This document shows, in pieces, positions 1 through 9,332 of a DNA stretch of 64,000 nucleotides (positions are counted from its first letter, which is position 1; each line of letters starts with the position of its first letter). The stretch spans positions 4,169,001 to 4,233,000 of the forward strand of contig CP079108.1 of assembly GCA_019285715.1 (NCBI GenBank). The letters are read 5' to 3'. Below the pieces are notes generated by a model. The model had not been told where the DNA came from and did no database searches. It saw only the letters and a list, made by a program, of their open reading frames with translations. This stretch comes from Sphingosinicellaceae bacterium (lineage in GTDB: Bacteria > Pseudomonadota > Alphaproteobacteria > Sphingomonadales > Sphingomonadaceae). Both the position numbers and the translations under genes were made by a program.

Positions 1-110
1 CCTTCGCGAGCCGCGCCGAGGCGGTGTGCTTCGCCCAGCAGGCGGCGCAGGCGGTGCCGGGCGCGCTGGTCCTGATCGCCCCGACGCTGGCCGGCCGCCA
101 TGCCGGCTGA
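1..110 (+). CDS. C-terminal end of an unidentified protein (cut by window edge)
   Basis: An open frame runs in from the window edge, read from base 3, and stops with TGA at 108-110. It gives about 35 residues ending in LVLIAPTLAGRHAG. Too little is visible to assign a family. The Ala-rich composition and the GC-rich third positions look like genuine coding sequence. A small downstream frame starts inside it at 100, which would be a stop/start overlap if that frame is real. The product is unknown, and the call rests only on the open frame. Confidence 0.4.
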   Translation, partial: FASRAEAVCFAQQAAQAVPGALVLIAPTLAGRHAG

Positions 111-285
111 CCATCCCGGCGGCGGCGCAGCCCGTGCCGCCGATCCGCTCGCGGCCGCGTGGCGAGCCTGCCAGAGGCTCCCGCGTTGCCACGGTGCCGC
201 CCTGTTCGTCGGCGGCTATGCGAGCGTCGTGGTGATCTTCACCGCGGCATTGTCAGGGTTGGTCGAGATGCTCGCGACACCCTGA
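100..285 (+). CDS. possible small membrane protein, 61 aa
   Basis: This short frame starts at ATG 100 and overlaps the stop of the preceding partial gene by 11 bases. Residues about 35-57 form a hydrophobic stretch (ALFVGGYASVVVIFTAAL) that could be a single membrane helix. No family is recognised. The overlap with the upstream gene and the helix are the only support. No convincing ribosome binding site could be separated from the upstream coding sequence, so it may not be a real gene. Confidence 0.25.
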   Translation: MPADHPGGGAARAADPLAAAWRACQRLPRCHGAALFVGGYASVVVIFTAALSGLVEMLATP

Positions 286-311
286 CGCCTGAGGACGGCC
301 ATCGGACCAAA

Positions 312-400
312 TTGTCATCCCGGGCTTGACCCGGGACCCAGCTAACCTGGCGGTACAGCTTCGGAGTTAACTGGGTCCCGGGTCAAGCCCGGGATGACAA
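312..400. repeat. REP-like palindromic repeat, type A copy 1
   Basis: The left arm TTGTCATCCCGGGCTTGACC and the matching right arm ending GGGATGACAA form a long inverted repeat, with CCCAGCTAAC/GTTAACTGGG inside it and a short unmatched centre. Near-identical copies lie at 20671-20755 and 56978-57062. It sits in the gap between the first small frame and galU. With the type B repeat at 458 it accounts for most of the sequence between 286 and 551, where I see no further gene. Confidence 0.85.
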
Positions 401-457
401 TGGCGCACGTCAGCGCCGACGCTGGCAGGACGGGGTGTGTGAGTTCCGTCTCTTCCC

Positions 458-531
458 GTCATCCCCGCGAAGGCGGGGACCTATCAGCCCAAAATGCTGT
501 GGTGATGGGTCCCCGCCTTCGCGGGGATGAC
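458..531. repeat. REP-like palindromic repeat, type B copy 1
   Basis: Inverted repeat with arms GTCATCCCCGCGAAGGCGGG and the complementary CCCGCCTTCGCGGGGATGAC, separated by a short AT-richer centre. A related copy is at 6069-6182 and a mini version at 41961-41986. It lies just after the galU stop codon and could act as the 3' stem-loop of the galU transcript, though no T-tract follows. Confidence 0.85.
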
Positions 532-551
532 GGGTGGGTGTGGGTTAGACC

Positions 552-1427
552 CTACCCCCGCGCGTCCAACCATTCGCGGACCTGCGGGCCGACGTCGTCG
601 CGGGCCAGTGCCAGCGCGATGTTGGCGGTAATGAAGCCGGCCTTGTCGCCGCAGTCGAAGCGCTCGCCGCCGAACGTCAGGGCGTGGAAAGGCTGCACCC
701 CGATCAGCTCGGCCATCGCATCGGTCAGCTGGATCTCGCCACCGGCACCGCGCTTGTGCGCCGCGAGGTGCGTCATGCACTCGGGCTGCAGGATGTAGCG
801 GCCGACCGCGGCGAGGCGCGACGGCGCGGTGCCGGCGGCGGGCTTCTCGATCAGGCCCTTCACTTCGGTCAGGACGCCGTCAACGACCCCCGGCGAGACG
901 ATGCCGAAGCGGTTGGTGTGCGCCTCGGGCACCTCGACGACGGCGATGACGTTGCCGCCGACGCGTTGGTAGGCGTCGTTCATCTGCTTGAGGCAGGGGT
1001 TCTCCGGCGACCACAGCAGCTCGTCCGGGAGCAATACCGCGAACGGCTCGCCGGCGGTGATAAAGCGCGCGCACCACACCGCGTGACCAAGGCCGGCGGG
1101 CTCCTGCTGGCGGACATAGGCGATGCGGCCGGGCTCGAGCTGGGTGGTCTCCAGCACCGCGAGCTCGGCGTTTTTGCCCTTGGCCTTGAGGCTGGCGACC
1201 AGTTCACCCGCGACGTCGAAATAATCCTCCAGCGCCGACTTGCCGCGCGCCGTCACGAAGACGAGCCGCTCGATGCCCGCCGACAGCGCCTCGTCGACCG
1301 CATATTGCAGCAGCGGCTTGTCGACGACCGGGAGCAACTCCTTGGGCACTGCCTTGGTCGCGGGCAGGAAGCGCGTACCCTGGCCCCCGACGGGGAAGAC
1401 GGCGGTCTTGACGGGGCGAATGGTCAC
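552..1427 (-). CDS. galU: UTP--glucose-1-phosphate uridylyltransferase
   Basis: GalU makes UDP-glucose from UTP and glucose-1-phosphate in the cytoplasm, feeding exopolysaccharide, lipopolysaccharide and glycolipid synthesis. The 291-residue protein has the usual family length. The nucleotide-binding signature GGQGTRFLP is at residues 14-22, followed by KAVPKELLP with the conserved lysine, a GLGHAVWCAR segment near the middle, and GLIEKP further on. The start is a GTG at 1427 with AGGAG eight bases upstream. The gene lies downstream of lysA on the same strand with a 67-base gap, so it may have its own promoter or ride on the lysA transcript. A type B palindromic repeat follows the stop. Confidence 0.96.
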   Translation of the reverse strand: MTIRPVKTAVFPVGGQGTRFLPATKAVPKELLPVVDKPLLQYAVDEALSAGIERLVFVTARGKSALEDYFDVAGELVASLKAKGKNAELAVLETTQLEPGRIAYVRQQEPAGLGHAVWCARFITAGEPFAVLLPDELLWSPENPCLKQMNDAYQRVGGNVIAVVEVPEAHTNRFGIVSPGVVDGVLTEVKGLIEKPAAGTAPSRLAAVGRYILQPECMTHLAAHKRGAGGEIQLTDAMAELIGVQPFHALTFGGERFDCGDKAGFITANIALALARDDVGPQVREWLDARG

Positions 1428-1494
1428 GCGGGAGACTCCTCGGTTGCAGGTCGGTGACTACGCGTCGCTGATTACGCGTCGGTTTAGACGGCAA

Positions 1495-2763
1495 CTAAAC
1501 CAGCCACGGCGCGCGCGTATCCAGCGCCATCATCTCGGCCGCGCTGCGCCGTGCACTGACCAGGGCCCAGCGGGCGCCCGCGACCATCACCTCGGGCACC
1601 AGCGAACGCGAGTTATACGTCGATGCCATCGTCGCGCCGTAGGCTCCGGCGGTCGTGAAGGCGATCAGGTCGCCCGCCACGACCGAAGGCATGTCGCGGT
1701 CCTCCGCAAAAGTGTCGCCGGTCTCGCAGACCGGGCCGACGACGGTCGCGGTCATGCGGTCGGGCGTCGCGGCCACCGCGACGATGCCGTGCCAGGCGTT
1801 GTACAGCGACGGGCGCAGCAGGTCGTTCATGCCGGCGTCAACGACCACGAAGGTCCGCGCGACGCCCTGCTTGAGCAGGATCACCCGGCTGACCAGCACG
1901 CCCGCATTGCCCGCGATCATGCGCCCGGGTTCGAAGATCAGGCGGACCGGCCAGCCCCGCGTCGCGCGCGCCACCATCCGCGCGTAGGCGGCGGGTTCGG
2001 GCGGCGGTGCGACATCGGGGCGGTATGGCACGCCGAGGCCGCCGCCAAGGTCGATGCGCTCGACCGAATGCCCGGCGACGCGCAGCCGTCCGGCCAGCGC
2101 GCCGAGCCGGTCGAAGGTTTCTTCCAATGGCCCCAAGTCGCTAAGCTGGCTGCCGATGTGCGCGGCGATGCCGAGCGGGCGCAGGAAGGCGTGGCCCGCG
2201 GCCTGCTCGAACGCCGCTTCGACGCGGACCAGCGGGATGCCGAACTTGTTGTCGTCGCCGCCGGTCGAGATCTTGGCGTGGGTCTTGGCGTCGACGCCCG
2301 GGTTGACCCGGACCGCCATCGCGACGGGTAGGCCGCGCTCGGCAGCGACCGCGCCGAGCATGTCGATCTCGGCCTCAGACTCCACATTGAACTGGTAGAT
2401 GCCCGCGTCGATGCCGGCCTCGAGCTCGTCCTTCTGCTTGCCGACGCCGGAGAACACGATGCGCTCCGGCGGTACGCCCGCTGCCAGCGCTCGCGCCAGC
2501 TCGCCGCCGGACACCACGTCGGCCCCGGCCCCGGCCTTGGCCAGCGTCGCCAGCACCGACAGGTTCGGGTTGGCCTTGGCGGCGAAGGCGACCAGCGGCG
2601 GAGCGTTGCCGAGGTGTGCGACGGCGTCGGCGAAGACCCGGTAGTGGCGCTCCAGCGTCGCGCTCGAATAGCAATAGAACGGCGTCCCGACCTCCGCTGC
2701 GAGGCGGGACAGGTCGACGCCCTCGGCGTGGAGAACGCCGTCGATCGAGTTGAAATAATCCAT
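1495..2763 (-). CDS. lysA: diaminopimelate decarboxylase
   Basis: LysA decarboxylates meso-diaminopimelate to L-lysine, the last step of lysine synthesis, using pyridoxal phosphate. The 422-residue product is of normal family length. The PLP-binding lysine is K63 in AFAAKANPN. The glycine-rich phosphate loop (DLGGGLGVPY) and the C-terminal CETGDTF motif, which supplies the active-site cysteine, are both present. The start is the ATG at 2763, 13 bases after the stop of the small lipoprotein gene lptM. The order argH-lptM-lysA is widely conserved in proteobacteria and suggests one transcript for arginine and lysine synthesis. dapD, an earlier lysine-pathway gene, is also in this window at 6.2 kb. 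Confidence 0.97.
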   Translation of the reverse strand: MDYFNSIDGVLHAEGVDLSRLAAEVGTPFYCYSSATLERHYRVFADAVAHLGNAPPLVAFAAKANPNLSVLATLAKAGAGADVVSGGELARALAAGVPPERIVFSGVGKQKDELEAGIDAGIYQFNVESEAEIDMLGAVAAERGLPVAMAVRVNPGVDAKTHAKISTGGDDNKFGIPLVRVEAAFEQAAGHAFLRPLGIAAHIGSQLSDLGPLEETFDRLGALAGRLRVAGHSVERIDLGGGLGVPYRPDVAPPPEPAAYARMVARATRGWPVRLIFEPGRMIAGNAGVLVSRVILLKQGVARTFVVVDAGMNDLLRPSLYNAWHGIVAVAATPDRMTATVVGPVCETGDTFAEDRDMPSVVAGDLIAFTTAGAYGATMASTYNSRSLVPEVMVAGARWALVSARRSAAEMMALDTRAPWLV

Positions 2764-2776
2764 CAGTTCAATGCAA

Positions 2777-3016
2777 TCAGCCGGGGGGCGGGAGGTCGAA
2801 GCGGTCGTTCTTGCGCTCTTCAGACCGTTTCAGAGGGTCGTCGATGCGATCAGGCGCAGCCTGCGGCGCGAGCTTCAGTTGCTGCTCGGGCGTCGGCGGG
2901 ACCAGCGCATCGGCGGGGCGCGGCGGCGTGCGGTCGGGCGCGGTCGGGGTCAGCGGCCCGAGCTTGCCGCAGGCGGCGAGCAGCAGCGCGACGGCGATGA
3001 CGACGAAACGCTTCAC
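2777..3016 (-). CDS. lptM: LptM/YifL-type small lipoprotein
   Basis: This is a 79-residue lipoprotein. The signal peptide ends in the lipobox LLLAAC, with the lipidated cysteine at residue 16. The family hallmark CGKLGPLTP follows at once, matching the lipoprotein-attachment-site family that contains E. coli LptM. LptM helps mature the LPS translocon LptDE in the outer membrane; for this protein that role is inferred from family and neighbours. The remainder is proline-rich and charged, with no fold visible. The start is a GTG at 3014-3016 that overlaps the argH stop in a GTGA arrangement, so it is probably translationally coupled to argH. lysA follows after 13 bases. Confidence 0.85.
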   Translation of the reverse strand: MKRFVVIAVALLLAACGKLGPLTPTAPDRTPPRPADALVPPTPEQQLKLAPQAAPDRIDDPLKRSEERKNDRFDLPPPG

Positions 3017-4407
3017 GATACAGCCTCCGCAGCGGCAATGGCTTCGCGAACCCGGGCCGGGGCGGTGCCGCCGAAACTGGAGCGGCTCGCGACCGAGGCC
3101 TCGACGGTCAGCACGTCGAACACGCGCGCGTCGATGCGCGGGTCGATAGCCTGCAGCGTCGCCAGCGGGAGTTCCGCGAGTCCGAACCCCGCAGCCTCGG
3201 CGGCAGCGACGGCACGCCCGGTGATGTGGTGGGCCTCGCGGAACGGCACGCCGCCCTCGCGGACCAGCCAGTCGGCAAGGTCGGTGGCGGTCGAGTAGCC
3301 GGCACCGGCGACGGCGCGCATCCGCTCGGGCATGAACTCCAGCGTCGCCACCATTCCGGTCATCGCCGCGATGCCGAGGCTGAGCAGGTCGTAGGCCTCG
3401 AATACCGGCGGCTTGTCGTCCTGCATGTCCTTCGAATAGGCCAGCGGCAGGCCCTTCATCGTCCCCGCCAGCGACACCAGGCAGCCGAGCAGCCGGCCCG
3501 AATGACCGCGCACCAGCTCCGCCGCGTCTGGATTGCGCTTCTGCGGCATGATTGACGAACCGGTCGAGAAGGCGTCGGGGAGCCGCACGAAACCGTAAGG
3601 CTGGCTCGCCCATATGACGATCTCCTCCGCCAGGCGCGACAGGTGCAGCCCGGTCATCATGGCGGCGGACAGGAACTCCAGCGCGAAGTCGCGATCGGAA
3701 ACGCTGTCGAGCGAATTTGCGGTCGGGCGGTCGAAGCCGAGCGCCTTCGCCGTGCTGTCGCGGTCGATCGGGAAACCGGTCCCGGCCAGCGCGGCGCTGC
3801 CGAGCGGGCATTCGTTGAGGCGGCGACGGGCGTCGGCGAGGCGCGAACGGTCGCGACCTGTCATCGCGACATAGGCCATCAAGTGGTGGCCGAGCGTCAC
3901 CGGCTGCGCGATCTGCAAATGGGTGAAGCCCGGCATTACCGTGCCGGCATGCTCCTTGGCCCGGTCCAGCAACGCCGCGTTAAGGGCCGCAAGCCCCTCG
4001 TCGAGCGCGTCGATCGCATCGCGTACCCATAAACGGAAATCGGTCGCGACCTGGTCGTTCCGCGACCGCGCGGTGTGAAGGCGTCCGGCAGCCGGGCCGA
4101 TCAGTTCGGCCAGCCGCGTCTCCGCGTGCATGTGGATATCTTCGAGCGCCGGGTCCTCGACGAGGCCGCCCGCTTCGTATTCCGCGGCGATGGTGTCGAG
4201 CCCGCCGAGAATCGCCGCGACATCGGCAACGTCGACGATGCCCTGCGCGCCCAGCATCGTGGCATGCGCCTTCGAACCCGCGAGGTCCTGACGCCACAGC
4301 CGCTTGTCGAAGGAAATCGAGGCGTTTATGTCGCGCATTACCGCCGCCGGGCCGCCGGCGAAGCGGCCGCCCCAGAGTTGATTGGATGTTTCGATGCGCG
4401 TCGTGAT
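3013..4407 (-). CDS. argH: argininosuccinate lyase, start codon uncertain
   Basis: ArgH splits argininosuccinate into arginine and fumarate, the last step of arginine synthesis. With the start used here the protein has 464 residues, the family norm. Visible signatures are QLWGGRF near residue 10, TARSRNDQ at 112-119, FTHLQIAQP at 161-169 with the catalytic histidine, and [11 protein letters not shown] at 283-293. No in-frame ATG, GTG, TTG or CTG exists just before QLWGGRF. The nearest NTG is a TTG at 4497, which would add 30 unrelated-looking residues. I chose ATC at 4407 because GAGGAC lies seven bases upstream of it; a second ATC at 4395 is possible. The 5' end overlaps the divergent TlpA-like gene, so each promoter must lie inside the other gene. 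Confidence 0.93.
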   Translation of the reverse strand: MTTRIETSNQLWGGRFAGGPAAVMRDINASISFDKRLWRQDLAGSKAHATMLGAQGIVDVADVAAILGGLDTIAAEYEAGGLVEDPALEDIHMHAETRLAELIGPAAGRLHTARSRNDQVATDFRLWVRDAIDALDEGLAALNAALLDRAKEHAGTVMPGFTHLQIAQPVTLGHHLMAYVAMTGRDRSRLADARRRLNECPLGSAALAGTGFPIDRDSTAKALGFDRPTANSLDSVSDRDFALEFLSAAMMTGLHLSRLAEEIVIWASQPYGFVRLPDAFSTGSSIMPQKRNPDAAELVRGHSGRLLGCLVSLAGTMKGLPLAYSKDMQDDKPPVFEAYDLLSLGIAAMTGMVATLEFMPERMRAVAGAGYSTATDLADWLVREGGVPFREAHHITGRAVAAAEAAGFGLAELPLATLQAIDPRIDARVFDVLTVEASVASRSSFGGTAPARVREAIAAAEAVS

Positions 4408-4936
4408 CGGGATCGTCCTCGGCTTGTCGCTGGCCTCGTGCGGGGCGCCGGGCTCGGCTGCCGCGGATAAGGGAAAGGCGGGGGCGTCGCAAGGCAAGCC
4501 GCTTGCCGCGCGCCTCGATCGCAGCCACGTCGGGCAGGCAGCGCCAAAGGTCAGCTTCGAAATGCGCGACGGCAGCAGCGCCACGGTCGCCAGTTTCGCG
4601 GGCAAGCCGGTGCTCGTCAATTTGTGGGCGACGTGGTGCGTGCCGTGCCTCGCCGAACTGCCGGCGCTCGACGACATGGCGGAGGGCCACCCCGGCCTCG
4701 TCGTGCTGGCGGTCAGCCAGGACCTCGGCGGCTGGCACGCGATCGACAAGTTCTGGACGCCGGGCAAGTTCGAGACCCTGCAGCCGCGCCTCGACAAGCC
4801 GGGCAACTTCGCCCAGGCGATCGGCGCGGGCGGCCTGCCGATGTCGATCCGCTACGACGCCCGCGGCCGCGAGGTCTGGCGCATCGCCGGGCCGGTCGAG
4901 TGGAACACGCCCGCCGCCGCAGCGGTCCTCAAATAG
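4394..4936 (+). CDS. TlpA/ResA-like thioredoxin-fold lipoprotein
   Basis: A periplasmic thiol-disulfide protein of 180 residues. The N-terminus is a lipoprotein signal ending LGLSLASC, with the lipidated cysteine at residue 16, so it is probably anchored to a membrane. A redoxin domain from about residue 45 to the end carries the active-site motif WCVPC at 81-85 within [15 protein letters not shown], the typical TlpA pattern. Members reduce disulfides, often during cytochrome c maturation; the actual substrate cannot be read here. I chose ATG 4394 over a TTG at 4382 because it leaves a compact signal peptide. It is divergent from argH with overlapping 5' ends and is followed 19 bases later by the old yellow enzyme gene, probably co-transcribed. 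Confidence 0.88.
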   Translation: MRVVIGIVLGLSLASCGAPGSAAADKGKAGASQGKPLAARLDRSHVGQAAPKVSFEMRDGSSATVASFAGKPVLVNLWATWCVPCLAELPALDDMAEGHPGLVVLAVSQDLGGWHAIDKFWTPGKFETLQPRLDKPGNFAQAIGAGGLPMSIRYDARGREVWRIAGPVEWNTPAAAAVLK

Positions 4937-4955
4937 CCGTCAGGAGTTCGACCGC

Positions 4956-6050
4956 ATGGCCCAGCTGTTCACGCCGTTCGAATTCGGCGGCCTCGCGCTC
5001 GCCAACCGCATCGTGATCGCGCCGATGTGCCAGTATTCGGCGGTCGACGGCTGCATGACCGACTGGCACACGCTCCACCTCGGCCATCTCGCGCTATCGG
5101 GCGCGGCACTGCTGACCATCGAGGCGTCGGCAGTCGAGCCCGAGGGCCGCATCACCTACGCCGACGTCGGGCTGTACGACGACGCCAGCGAGGCGGCGAT
5201 GGCGGGTGTGCTGGCGACCATCCGCCGGCATTCGGACATGCCGGTGGCGATCCAGCTCGCGCATGCCGGTCGCAAGGCCTCGACAAAGGTGCCGTGGGAC
5301 GGCGGCGCGCAGATCGCTCCCGGCGAGCCGAACGGCTGGCAGACCGTCGCGCCCTCGCCCGACCCGTTCACCGGCGGCGCCGCCCCCTCGACCGCGCTCG
5401 ACACGGCCGGGATGGCGCGGGTTCGCGATGCCTTCGCGGCGTCGGCAAGGCGCGCGGTCCGGCTCGGGCTCGACGCGATCCAGCTCCACGGCGCGCACGG
5501 CTATCTGCTCCACCAGTTCCTGTCGCCGCTCGTGAACAAGCGCACCGACGACTACGGCGGCAGCCTCGAGAACCGCATGCGCTTCCCGCTCGAGGTCTTC
5601 GACGCGGTGCATGCTGCCGCCCCCGGCATCCCTGTTACGATGCGCGTCTCGGGCACCGACTGGGCCCCCGGCGGCTGGGACGTCGAGCAGACCGTCGCCT
5701 TCTCCCGCGCCCTCGAAACACGCGGTTGCGCCGCAATCCACGTCTCCAGCGGCGGCGCGGTCGCGCACCAGCAGATCGCCGTCGCGCCCGGCTACCAGGT
5801 GCCGCTGGCGCGCGCCGTCAAGCAGGGCTGCGGGCTCCCCGTGGTCGCGGTCGGGCTGATCGCCGAGTACGAGCATGCGGAGGCGATCGTCGCCGGGGGC
5901 GATGCCGACCTGATCGCGCTGGCCCGGACCATGTTGTACGATCCGCGCTGGCCGTGGCACGCGGCGGCGCATCTCGGGGCGAAGGTCAAGGCGCCGAACC
6001 AGTACCTGCGGTCGCAGCCGCGGCGGTTCAAGGATCTGTTCGAGGGGTAG
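4956..6050 (+). CDS. old yellow enzyme family NADH:flavin oxidoreductase (YqjM type)
   Basis: A 364-residue FMN-dependent ene-reductase. The N-terminus IAPMCQYSA places a cysteine at residue 25, the FMN-tuning residue that marks the thermophilic-like YqjM class. The conserved block LHGAHGYLLHQFLSP, followed by NKRTDDYGGSLENR, carries the substrate-binding and FMN-contact residues. Such enzymes reduce activated C=C bonds of enals, enones and nitro compounds with NAD(P)H; the natural substrate is unknown. The start is ATG 4956 with CAGGAG about nine bases upstream. It lies 19 bases after the TlpA-like gene. The downstream gap holds a type B palindromic repeat that may serve as its 3' end. Confidence 0.93.
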   Translation: MAQLFTPFEFGGLALANRIVIAPMCQYSAVDGCMTDWHTLHLGHLALSGAALLTIEASAVEPEGRITYADVGLYDDASEAAMAGVLATIRRHSDMPVAIQLAHAGRKASTKVPWDGGAQIAPGEPNGWQTVAPSPDPFTGGAAPSTALDTAGMARVRDAFAASARRAVRLGLDAIQLHGAHGYLLHQFLSPLVNKRTDDYGGSLENRMRFPLEVFDAVHAAAPGIPVTMRVSGTDWAPGGWDVEQTVAFSRALETRGCAAIHVSSGGAVAHQQIAVAPGYQVPLARAVKQGCGLPVVAVGLIAEYEHAEAIVAGGDADLIALARTMLYDPRWPWHAAAHLGAKVKAPNQYLRSQPRRFKDLFEG

Positions 6051-6068
6051 GCAAGACCATACCCAACC

Positions 6069-6182
6069 GTCATCCCCGCGCAGGCGGGGACCCATCACCC
6101 CAGCATTGAGAGGTGATGCTCAACGGTCCGCCCGTTCGTCCCGCATTCCGGGGGGATGGGTCCCCGCCTGCGCGGGGATGAC
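6069..6182. repeat. REP-like palindromic repeat, type B copy 2
   Basis: Outer arms GTCATCCCCGCGCAGGCGGG and the complementary sequence ending GCGGGGATGAC, with ACCCATCA/GATGGGT continuing inward and an unpaired centre of about 50 bases. It fills most of the gap between two converging transcription units (the old yellow enzyme gene on plus, dapD on minus). Confidence 0.85.
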
Positions 6183-6231
6183 GGTGAGCGCGAGCGCACC
6201 GACCTGATCGCGTTCCGGCTGCGCCGTTAAA

Positions 6232-7062
6232 TCAGTCCCGCAGCAACTCGTTGATCGCGGTCTTCTCCCGAGTCCGCGCGTCCACCCGCTTGACGATCAC
6301 CGCGCAACTGAGGCTCGGCCCCGGCGTCCCGTCCGGCAGCGGCTTCCCCGGCAGCGCGCCCGGCACCACCACGGAGTAAGCTGGCACCCGTCCGAAGAAG
6401 ATCTCGCCCGTGGCGCGGTCGACAATCTTGCTGGTCGAGGAGATGAACACCCCCATCGACAGCACGCAGCCGCGCTCGACGACGACGCCCTCGACGACCT
6501 CGGAGCGCGCGCCGATGAAGCAGTCGTCCTCGATGATCGTCGGGCCGGCCTGGAGCGGTTCGAGCACCCCGCCGATGCCGACGCCGCCCGACAAATGGAC
6601 GTTCGCCCCGATCTGCGCGCAGCTGCCGACCGTCGCCCAGCCGTCGACCATCGAGTTCGCGCCGACATGCGCCCCGATGTTGACGAAGCTCGGCATCAGC
6701 ACGACGCCGGGCGCGATGTAGGCGCCGCGCCGGACGATGCTGCCTGGCACGGCGCGGAAGCCCGCGGCGCGAAACCGTGCCTCGTCCCAGCCGTCGAACT
6801 TGGACGGGACCTTGTCCCACCAGTACCCGCCGCCGGAGCCGCCCTCGATCAGCGCCATGTCGTTCAGGCGGAACGACAGCAAGACCGCCTGCTTGAGCCA
6901 CTGGTTGACCTTCCAGCCACCGTTGCCGTCCGGCTCCGCGACCCGTAACGAGCCGTCGTCCAGCCCCGCCAGCGCCGCGTCGACCGCAATCCGCAACTCG
7001 CCGCGCGTGTCGGGCCCGACCTCGGCCCGTACTTCCCAGCCCGCTTCGATGACCGACTTCAT
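6232..7062 (-). CDS. dapD: 2,3,4,5-tetrahydropyridine-2,6-dicarboxylate N-succinyltransferase
   Basis: DapD transfers succinyl from succinyl-CoA to tetrahydrodipicolinate, committing carbon to the succinylase branch of lysine and diaminopimelate synthesis. The 276-residue length is typical. An N-terminal helical domain (about 1-100) is followed by a left-handed beta-helix of hexapeptide repeats (about 105-230; for example [20 protein letters not shown] and VNSMVDG-like turns) that forms the trimer and active sites. The ATG at 7062 overlaps the stop of the upstream HAD gene in an ATGA, so the pair is translationally coupled. lysA, the last gene of the pathway, lies 3.5 kb away on the same strand. 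Confidence 0.97.
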   Translation of the reverse strand: MKSVIEAGWEVRAEVGPDTRGELRIAVDAALAGLDDGSLRVAEPDGNGGWKVNQWLKQAVLLSFRLNDMALIEGGSGGGYWWDKVPSKFDGWDEARFRAAGFRAVPGSIVRRGAYIAPGVVLMPSFVNIGAHVGANSMVDGWATVGSCAQIGANVHLSGGVGIGGVLEPLQAGPTIIEDDCFIGARSEVVEGVVVERGCVLSMGVFISSTSKIVDRATGEIFFGRVPAYSVVVPGALPGKPLPDGTPGPSLSCAVIVKRVDARTREKTAINELLRD

Positions 7063-7733
7063 GCTGATTCCAGTTCGTTGACGATGCCGCCGAGCCATGC
7101 GCCCAGGTCGGTGATCCGATAGTCGATATAGTCGCCCGCGACGTCGGGCCCCTGCTCGCTGCCGTTGTCGATCCATACCGTCGTCATGCCGATCGCCTTC
7201 GCCGGCGGCAGGTTGCGCGCCATGTCCTCGACGAACAGCGCGGTGGTAGGGTCGATCGCATAGACCGCGCACAGCCGGTCGTAGGCGTGGGCGTCGGGCT
7301 TGGGCCGATAGTCCATCGCATGGACGTCGTGGATGGCCTCGAAGCTGTCCTCCAGCCCGAGCCGCGCCAGCACCCGCTCGGCATAGGGCAGGTCGGCGTT
7401 GGTGAAGATCAGCTTGCGACCGGGCAGCCGCTGCAGCGCATCGACCAGCGCGGCGTCGTGCTCGACCACCGACACGTCGATGTCGTGGACTCGTGCCAGG
7501 AAGTCGTGCGGGTCGACCCCGTGCTCGTTCATCAGCCCGCGCAACGTCGTGCCGTGGGCGTGGAAGAAGTCCTTCTGGATGCGCCGCGCGGCGACCGCGT
7601 CGACCTTGAGCAGGTCCTGGATGAAGCTGCCCATGTGTGCGTCGATCTGCGCGAACAGGTTGCACGACGCCGGGTACAGCGTGTTGTCGAGATCGAAGAT
7701 CCAGGTGTCGATACGGGCAAGCGGGTGCGTCAT
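7059..7733 (-). CDS. HAD-family pyrimidine 5'-nucleotidase
   Basis: A 224-residue haloacid-dehalogenase-fold phosphatase. Motif I is FDLDNTLY at residues 13-20, with the nucleophile D14 and the acid/base D16. Motif II is the IFTN segment near 110, the motif III lysine lies in DYRPKPD, and motif IV is VEDMARN. This pattern matches the SDT1/pyrimidine 5'-nucleotidase subgroup, which dephosphorylates UMP and CMP; the substrate is inferred from family only. The start is ATG 7733. It overlaps dapD by four bases, an arrangement that suggests co-expression rather than a shared pathway. It is divergent from dnaB with about 100 bases between them. Confidence 0.88.
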   Translation of the reverse strand: MTHPLARIDTWIFDLDNTLYPASCNLFAQIDAHMGSFIQDLLKVDAVAARRIQKDFFHAHGTTLRGLMNEHGVDPHDFLARVHDIDVSVVEHDAALVDALQRLPGRKLIFTNADLPYAERVLARLGLEDSFEAIHDVHAMDYRPKPDAHAYDRLCAVYAIDPTTALFVEDMARNLPPAKAIGMTTVWIDNGSEQGPDVAGDYIDYRITDLGAWLGGIVNELESA

Positions 7734-7772
7734 CGCGGCGGGTATAGCAGCGGCGCACAGCCCGCCAACCGC

Positions 7773-7793
7773 TTATCCAGAGGGTCGTCCACA
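7773..7793. promoter_or_regulatory. two degenerate DnaA-box-like 9-mers upstream of dnaB
   Basis: TTATCCAGA (7773-7781) differs by one base from the DnaA box TTATCCACA, and TCGTCCACA (7785-7793) differs by two. They lie in tandem, start to start 12 bases apart, in the gap between the HAD gene and dnaB, about 45 bases before the dnaB start. Binding by DnaA is a guess from sequence alone; two inexact 9-mers can occur by chance. Confidence 0.3.
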
Positions 7794-7835
7794 GGCGCGC
7801 ATTGCCGTGCGGGGCCGGTGGGGCGACAAGGCCGG

Positions 7836-9326
7836 ATGATCAACCCGTCGCCCCTGCGAATCGTGCCGACCGCCGCCGAAGCCGCCGCGCTGCCCCAGAA
7901 CCTCGAGGCCGAGGCGGCGCTGCTCGGCGCGCTGATGATCGACAACCGGCTGGTCGAGGATGTCATGCTCAAGCTTAGGCCCGAGCATTTCCACGAGGCG
8001 CTGCACGGTCGCATCTACGAAAAGATCCTGGCGCTCGCCGATCGCAACATGATCGCCACGCCGGTTACCCTGAAGCCGTTGTTCGAGAGCGACCAGGCGA
8101 TGCAGGAGGTCGGCGGCACCGCCTATCTCGCCAAGCTGACCGAGCAGTCCGGGGCGCTGATTGCCGCGCGCGACTTCGCCCAGCAAATCTATGACCTCGC
8201 CCTCCTGCGCGAGATGATCCGCGTCGGTCGCGACATGGCGGCGGGTGCGCTCGACACCGCCGCCGACATCGCGCCGCTGGCCCAGATCGAGGCGGCGGAG
8301 CTGGCGCTGTACAAGGTCGCCGAGCAGGGCGAGGTCGCGGGCGCGGTCAAGACGTTCCGGATGGCGACGCAGGAAGCGCTCGGCATGGCCGAGCGTGCGA
8401 TGAAGTCCGGCGGCAATTTGTCGGGCTACACCACCGGCCTCGACGGGCTGAACGCCAAGCTCGGCGGCCTGCACAAGTCCGACCTCATCGTGCTCGCCGC
8501 GCGCCCGGCGATGGGCAAGTCGGCGCTCGCCACCAACATCGCCTTCGCCTGCGCCATGCGGGCCCAGCAGGACGCCGCCGAGGGCATCGAGGAGAGCAAG
8601 CGCAGCGGCACCGGCGTCGCGTTCTTCAGCCTCGAGATGTCATCCGACCAGCTCGCGACCCGCATCCTCGCCGAGCAGTCCGGGGTCAATTCCGAGCAAC
8701 TGCGCAAGGGCCTGATCAACCAGACCGAGTTCAACAGCCTGGCGCGTGCCGCCGGAGCGCTCAGCGAGCTGCCGTTCTACATCGACGACACGCCGGCGCT
8801 GTCGATCGCGGCGCTGCGCACCCGCGCCCGGCGGCTCAAGCGCCAGCGCGGCGTCGGCTTCATCATCGTCGACTATCTCCAGCTGCTCCAGGGTTCGGCC
8901 CGGACCTCCGAGAACCGCGTGCAGGAGATTTCGGAGATCACCCGGGGCCTGAAGACGCTGGCCAAGGAGCTGCAGGTGCCGGTGCTGGCGCTGTCGCAGC
9001 TCAGCCGCGCCGTCGAGAACCGCGAGGACAAGCGCCCCCAACTTTCCGATCTTCGCGAGTCCGGCACCATCGAGCAGGACGCCGACATCGTGCTGTTTAT
9101 CTACCGCGAGGAATATTATCACAGCCTCAAGCAGCCCGACATCGAAGACCGCGAGCAGCACGCCAAGTGGGCCGAGCGCGCGGCCTCGCTGCACGGCTTG
9201 GCGGAAGTTATCGTCTCGAAGCAGCGCCACGGCTCGACCGGCACCGTCCGGCTGACCTTCCACGGCGCCAGCACCAAGTTCGCCGACCGCGCCGAGGAAG
9301 CCTATCTGCCCGAGCGGCGCGACTGA
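7836..9326 (+). CDS. dnaB: replicative DNA helicase
   Basis: DnaB is the hexameric helicase that unwinds DNA at the replication fork. The 496-residue protein has the N-terminal primase-interacting domain (about 20-125, beginning [17 protein letters not shown]), a linker, and a RecA-like C-terminal domain. The Walker A sequence is AARPAMGKS at 221-229, and [11 protein letters not shown] forms the Walker B region. [13 protein letters not shown] near the end matches the conserved C-terminal motif. The start ATG 7836 is the first that gives a normal N-terminus. The CcdC-like membrane protein follows after only six bases. No intein is present. Confidence 0.98.
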   Translation: MINPSPLRIVPTAAEAAALPQNLEAEAALLGALMIDNRLVEDVMLKLRPEHFHEALHGRIYEKILALADRNMIATPVTLKPLFESDQAMQEVGGTAYLAKLTEQSGALIAARDFAQQIYDLALLREMIRVGRDMAAGALDTAADIAPLAQIEAAELALYKVAEQGEVAGAVKTFRMATQEALGMAERAMKSGGNLSGYTTGLDGLNAKLGGLHKSDLIVLAARPAMGKSALATNIAFACAMRAQQDAAEGIEESKRSGTGVAFFSLEMSSDQLATRILAEQSGVNSEQLRKGLINQTEFNSLARAAGALSELPFYIDDTPALSIAALRTRARRLKRQRGVGFIIVDYLQLLQGSARTSENRVQEISEITRGLKTLAKELQVPVLALSQLSRAVENREDKRPQLSDLRESGTIEQDADIVLFIYREEYYHSLKQPDIEDREQHAKWAERAASLHGLAEVIVSKQRHGSTGTVRLTFHGASTKFADRAEEAYLPERRD

Positions 9327-9332
9327 CGGCCC

